From assembly GCF_001425685.1 (NCBI RefSeq), contig NZ_LMCY01000006.1:209-64208 (forward strand): a stretch of 64,000 nt of DNA. Reading direction: 5' to 3'. The position numbers were made by a program, and so were the translations under genes. The notes below the pieces were generated by a model. That model searched no databases and had not been told where the DNA came from. It saw only the letters and a program-made list of their open reading frames with translations. The number at the start of each line of letters is the position of its first letter. The first letter of the stretch is position 1. The stretch is from Massilia sp. Root335. GTDB taxonomy: Bacteria > Pseudomonadota > Gammaproteobacteria > Burkholderiales > Burkholderiaceae_D. Of this stretch, positions 61,234 through 64,000 are shown one piece after another.

Positions 61234-63396
61234 GTGAGGTTAGCAAAGACCTTGATTACCCCGCTCGCGCTCGGCATCCTGCTGGCCGCCTGCGGCAGCG
61301 ACAGCAACCGCACCACCACCGCGGCCACCACGCCGGGCAGCGCTTCCGGCACCACCACGCCGGCGGCTCCGGCCGCCACCCGCACGATCATCATGGTGTG
61401 GGACGGCCTGCGCCCCGATTCCGTCAATGCGACGGACACCCCGAACCTGTACGCGCTGCGCCAGAGCGGCGTCAACTTCAGCGACAACCACTCGACCTAC
61501 CCGACCTTCACGATGATGAACTCGTCGTCGTTCGCGACGGGTTCGTTCCCCAAGACCAGCGGCTTCTACGGCAACACGTTCTGGACGCCGCCGCAAGGCA
61601 GCGCCAACGCAATCCCGGCCGGTAGCGGCGCCGGCGGCGCGGCCCAGGATTACCAGGACCCCGTGTTCACCGAAGACTATGCGGTGCTGACGACGCTGAA
61701 CGATTACTACGGCGGCCAGCTGCTGCTCGTGAAGAGCCTGTTCGCCACGGCGCAGGCGGCCGGTCTGACGACGGCCACGATCGGCAAGTCGGGCGCGGCC
61801 TACCTGCAGGATCTCGGAAAGGGCGGCGTCTTCCTCGACGAAAACACCGTGCAGCCGCGCAGCCTCGTTACCGAGCTGCAGGGCGCGGGCTTCGCCGTGC
61901 CGGCCAACGTCGTCAAGAATTATGCCGGCGCCGACGCCGTCACGCTCGCCGCCACCAACGGCAATCCGACGGCGCGCGCCGGCTACGTCACCTTCAACAC
62001 GACCGCGTTCGACCCGGCCGGCAACGTGACCGTCGCCGCGCGCGATTCGGCCGACACCACGCAGGGCGCGCCGGAAGACGCGGCCAACAAGTACATGATG
62101 TCGGTGTACACGCAATACATCCTGCCGCAAAAGAAGCCGATGCTGTCGCTGATCTGGTTCCGCACGCCGGACAACGTCGAGCACGGCTACGGCCCCGGCA
62201 GCGCCAACATGAAGGCGGGCCTGCGCTCGCAGGATGCGCGCCTGGGCGAGCTGATCGCCGCGCTGCGCGCCAACGGCATGGACAGCGCGACCAATATCGT
62301 CGTCGTGTCCGACCACGGCCACTCGAGCGTCTCGGGGCCGGTGTCGACCTTCCCGCTGCGCGCCATCACCGCGTCGGCGACGGTGCCGAGCGGCGGCGTC
62401 AGCGGCGCGGCCATCGGCGCAGTGGATGCCAACGGCTTCTCGTTCTCGGGCGACGTGCGCTCGGCCGACCTGCTGACCTACCGCGGCTTCGCAGCCTATG
62501 ACGGCGCGGGCTGCTCGACGAGCGCCATGGTCGGCCTCACCGCCGACGGCAAGCCCGTCATGCCGGTCAAGGTCGACGCGACCGGCAGCCTGTGCGGCAG
62601 CACCAACGCCAAGTACCAGGCCATCAGCGCGGGCCTGGCGAAACCGGTCGCCAGCTTCAAGGTGCCGGCGCCAGGCAGCCTGCCGGCCAACGGCATCGTC
62701 GTCGCCGCGAACGGCGGGTCCGACTATTTCTATGTGCCGGGCCACGATGCGGCCACGGTCCAGAAGCTCGTGACGTTCCTCCAGCAGCGTGAGGAATACG
62801 GCGCGATCTTCGTCGACAGCCGCTACGGCAGCATCCCGGGCACGCTCGCGCTGGCCCAGGTCAACCTGGAAAACGCCAAGCGCCAGAACAACGGCCAGCC
62901 GGACGTCGTCGTCTCGTTCTCGTGGGACTACAACACGTCGGTGCAGGGCATGCCGGGCATCGAGTTCGAGAGTTTCGGCGGCCAGCGCGGCATGCACGGC
63001 AGCTTCGGCATCGCGGACGTGCACAACACCTTGATCGCCAACGGCCCGTCGTTCCTGGCGAATAAAGTCGTCACGACGCCGTCCGGCAACGTCGACGTGG
63101 CCCCGACCGTGGCGTACCTGCTCGGCCTGTCCATGCCGCAAGCCGACGGCCGCGTGCTGAACGAGGGCCTCGCGACGCCGGCCACCAAGGACGTGCCGAC
63201 CGTGACCCCGTCGACGGTGACCCCGGCCGCCGCGGCCACCGGTCTCACGTTCGAACTGCCGACGGATCCGACCGGCGCCGCGAAGGACACGACGCTGACC
63301 AAAGGCACGTACAACATCGAGCTGTCGGTGAAGGACCTGACCGTGGGCGGCAAGTCGTACCGCTACTTCGACTCGGCCCGCGCCGTGCGCAACTGA
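61234..63396 (+). CDS. Alkaline-phosphatase/phosphodiesterase-type lipoprotein
   Basis: 720 aa. Starts with GTG at 61234 (AGGAG 8 nt upstream) and has a lipoprotein signal ending LGILLAAC. After a Thr/Ala linker the body is of the nucleotide-pyrophosphatase/phosphodiesterase fold: TIIMVWDGLRPDSVNATDTPNL (metal ligand Asp), nucleophile Thr/Ser in the STYPTFTMMNSSSFATG segment, VVVSDHGHSS (metal ligands) and GMHGSFG. It probably hydrolyses phosphodiester or phosphomonoester bonds outside the inner membrane. The following gene starts 18 nt downstream and looks cotranscribed. An alternative ATG at 61156 would put 26 extra residues before the signal peptide. Confidence 0.87.
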   Translation: MRLAKTLITPLALGILLAACGSDSNRTTTAATTPGSASGTTTPAAPAATRTIIMVWDGLRPDSVNATDTPNLYALRQSGVNFSDNHSTYPTFTMMNSSSFATGSFPKTSGFYGNTFWTPPQGSANAIPAGSGAGGAAQDYQDPVFTEDYAVLTTLNDYYGGQLLLVKSLFATAQAAGLTTATIGKSGAAYLQDLGKGGVFLDENTVQPRSLVTELQGAGFAVPANVVKNYAGADAVTLAATNGNPTARAGYVTFNTTAFDPAGNVTVAARDSADTTQGAPEDAANKYMMSVYTQYILPQKKPMLSLIWFRTPDNVEHGYGPGSANMKAGLRSQDARLGELIAALRANGMDSATNIVVVSDHGHSSVSGPVSTFPLRAITASATVPSGGVSGAAIGAVDANGFSFSGDVRSADLLTYRGFAAYDGAGCSTSAMVGLTADGKPVMPVKVDATGSLCGSTNAKYQAISAGLAKPVASFKVPAPGSLPANGIVVAANGGSDYFYVPGHDAATVQKLVTFLQQREEYGAIFVDSRYGSIPGTLALAQVNLENAKRQNNGQPDVVVSFSWDYNTSVQGMPGIEFESFGGQRGMHGSFGIADVHNTLIANGPSFLANKVVTTPSGNVDVAPTVAYLLGLSMPQADGRVLNEGLATPATKDVPTVTPSTVTPAAAATGLTFELPTDPTGAAKDTTLTKGTYNIELSVKDLTVGGKSYRYFDSARAVRN

Positions 63397-63414
63397 CGAC
63401 CCAAGGAGTCCTCA

Positions 63415-64000
63415 TTGAATAACGCCCTTCCCGGCCACGCCGGAAGGCGCGCGTCGCGGTCGCTCGTGCTCTGCACGGCGGCCGCGGCCGTGTTTTCCGC
63501 GCCCCTGTCCCACGCCGCCGCGCCTGACTTCGAGCACGTCTTCAGTACGCGCGGCGAGCCGCCGGCCACCCACTTCCAGGCCACCTATCTCGCCGGCGGC
63601 GCCGAACACCATGTGGAGGTCTGGCGCGACGGCGAGCGCCGCATCCGCCGCCGCACGGACGACAAGGCCGAAAGCTTCGCGGTGCGCGCGGCCGGCAGTC
63701 CGGACTACCGGCTGTCCGTGCTGGACCTCGGTAAAAAAATCCGCACCGACATCGACCGCGACAACCTGTACCGCATCGGCCAGTTCACCGACTGGTTCGA
63801 CCTCGGCCACGGCCTGCGCCATCCCAAGGGCGACTACCGGCTCGTGCCGGCCGCCACGCCGCACGGCGCCGCGCACGCCATCGGCGCCTGCGAATGGGTC
63901 GCCCTCGTCCAGGGCACGCAGACGACGCACGTGTGCTGGAGCGCGACGGCGAAGCTGCCGCTGCTGATCCAGGGCGCCGACGGCCGCATCGTGTGGCGCG
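63415..64000 (+). CDS. Secreted protein, start of a gene cut by the window end
   Basis: Begins at TTG 63415 with a clean AAGGAG 6-7 nt upstream, 18 nt after the phosphodiesterase stop, and stays open to the last base (195 codons). An N-terminal signal peptide of about 38 residues ends near LSHAAAPD. The mature part is rich in charged residues (FEHVFSTRGEPPATHFQATY, HVEVWRDGERRIRRRTDDK) and was not assigned to a family. A methionine start would miss this gene. Function unknown; cotranscription with the phosphodiesterase-type gene is likely. Confidence 0.7.
   Translation, partial: MNNALPGHAGRRASRSLVLCTAAAAVFSAPLSHAAAPDFEHVFSTRGEPPATHFQATYLAGGAEHHVEVWRDGERRIRRRTDDKAESFAVRAAGSPDYRLSVLDLGKKIRTDIDRDNLYRIGQFTDWFDLGHGLRHPKGDYRLVPAATPHGAAHAIGACEWVALVQGTQTTHVCWSATAKLPLLIQGADGRIVWR

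Overview
The window is about 64 kb of GC-rich DNA, densely coded on both strands, with no rRNA, no CRISPR array and no recognisable transposase. The gene families, the order rpe-gph-trpL-trpE-trpG-trpD-lysE-trpC, the ApaG/MltA neighbourhood and the DsbC/UbiH pair suggest a betaproteobacterium of the Burkholderiales, most likely Oxalobacteraceae (Massilia-like). This is inferred from gene content and base composition, since no search could be run.

Region by region: 0.1-4.0 kb holds an enoyl-CoA hydratase, an MFS exporter, the lytic transglycosylase MltA, a 43-aa membrane protein and ApaG. From 4.1 to 11.0 kb runs one long + strand unit: rpe, gph, a Trp-rich leader peptide with an attenuator, trpE, trpG, trpD, a LysE-type exporter, trpC and a TonB-C-like lipoprotein. 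From 11.1 to 13.5 kb an RsbQ-like hydrolase is coupled to a hybrid PAS histidine kinase. From 13.5 to 20.9 kb the minus strand carries an M61-PDZ peptidase, a molybdenum hydroxylase operon with a MocA-like transferase, dsbC and a UbiH-family hydroxylase. A tRNA-Phe lies at 21.0 kb.

21.4-24.7 kb has an NAD(P)-binding protein with a cupin, and a Tat-exported Asp-nucleophile hydrolase opposite an AraC regulator. 24.7-34.0 kb has two large cyclic-di-GMP proteins flanking a secreted pectate lyase with two operator-like palindromes. 34.1-37.3 kb is a divergent esterase / hydrolase-Ohr pair with four copies of a TTATCG-NN-ATAAT-like element between the two units. 37.4-46.1 kb has a 25-aa membrane protein, a SWIM-SNF2 helicase, a YgjV-like protein, a PF03640-type secreted protein, a solute-binding protein, a methyltransferase and an M13 peptidase. 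46.3-49.8 kb has a CAP-domain protein, ohrR-ohr and a catalase.

49.9-54.9 kb encodes a 1657-aa RTX protein with six repeated secretion-target-like modules and a DUF4214 end. 54.9-64 kb has a hydrolase, a chemoreceptor, a thioesterase, a second identical tRNA-Phe, YjdM, a GH39 glycosidase, an unknown secreted protein, a phosphodiesterase/alkaline-phosphatase-type lipoprotein and a TTG-started gene cut by the window end.

Taken together the genes suggest a free-living, plant- or soil-associated bacterium: it attacks pectin and xylan-type polymers, secretes a large calcium-binding protein, uses cyclic-di-GMP and chemotaxis signalling, and carries duplicated organic-peroxide defence.
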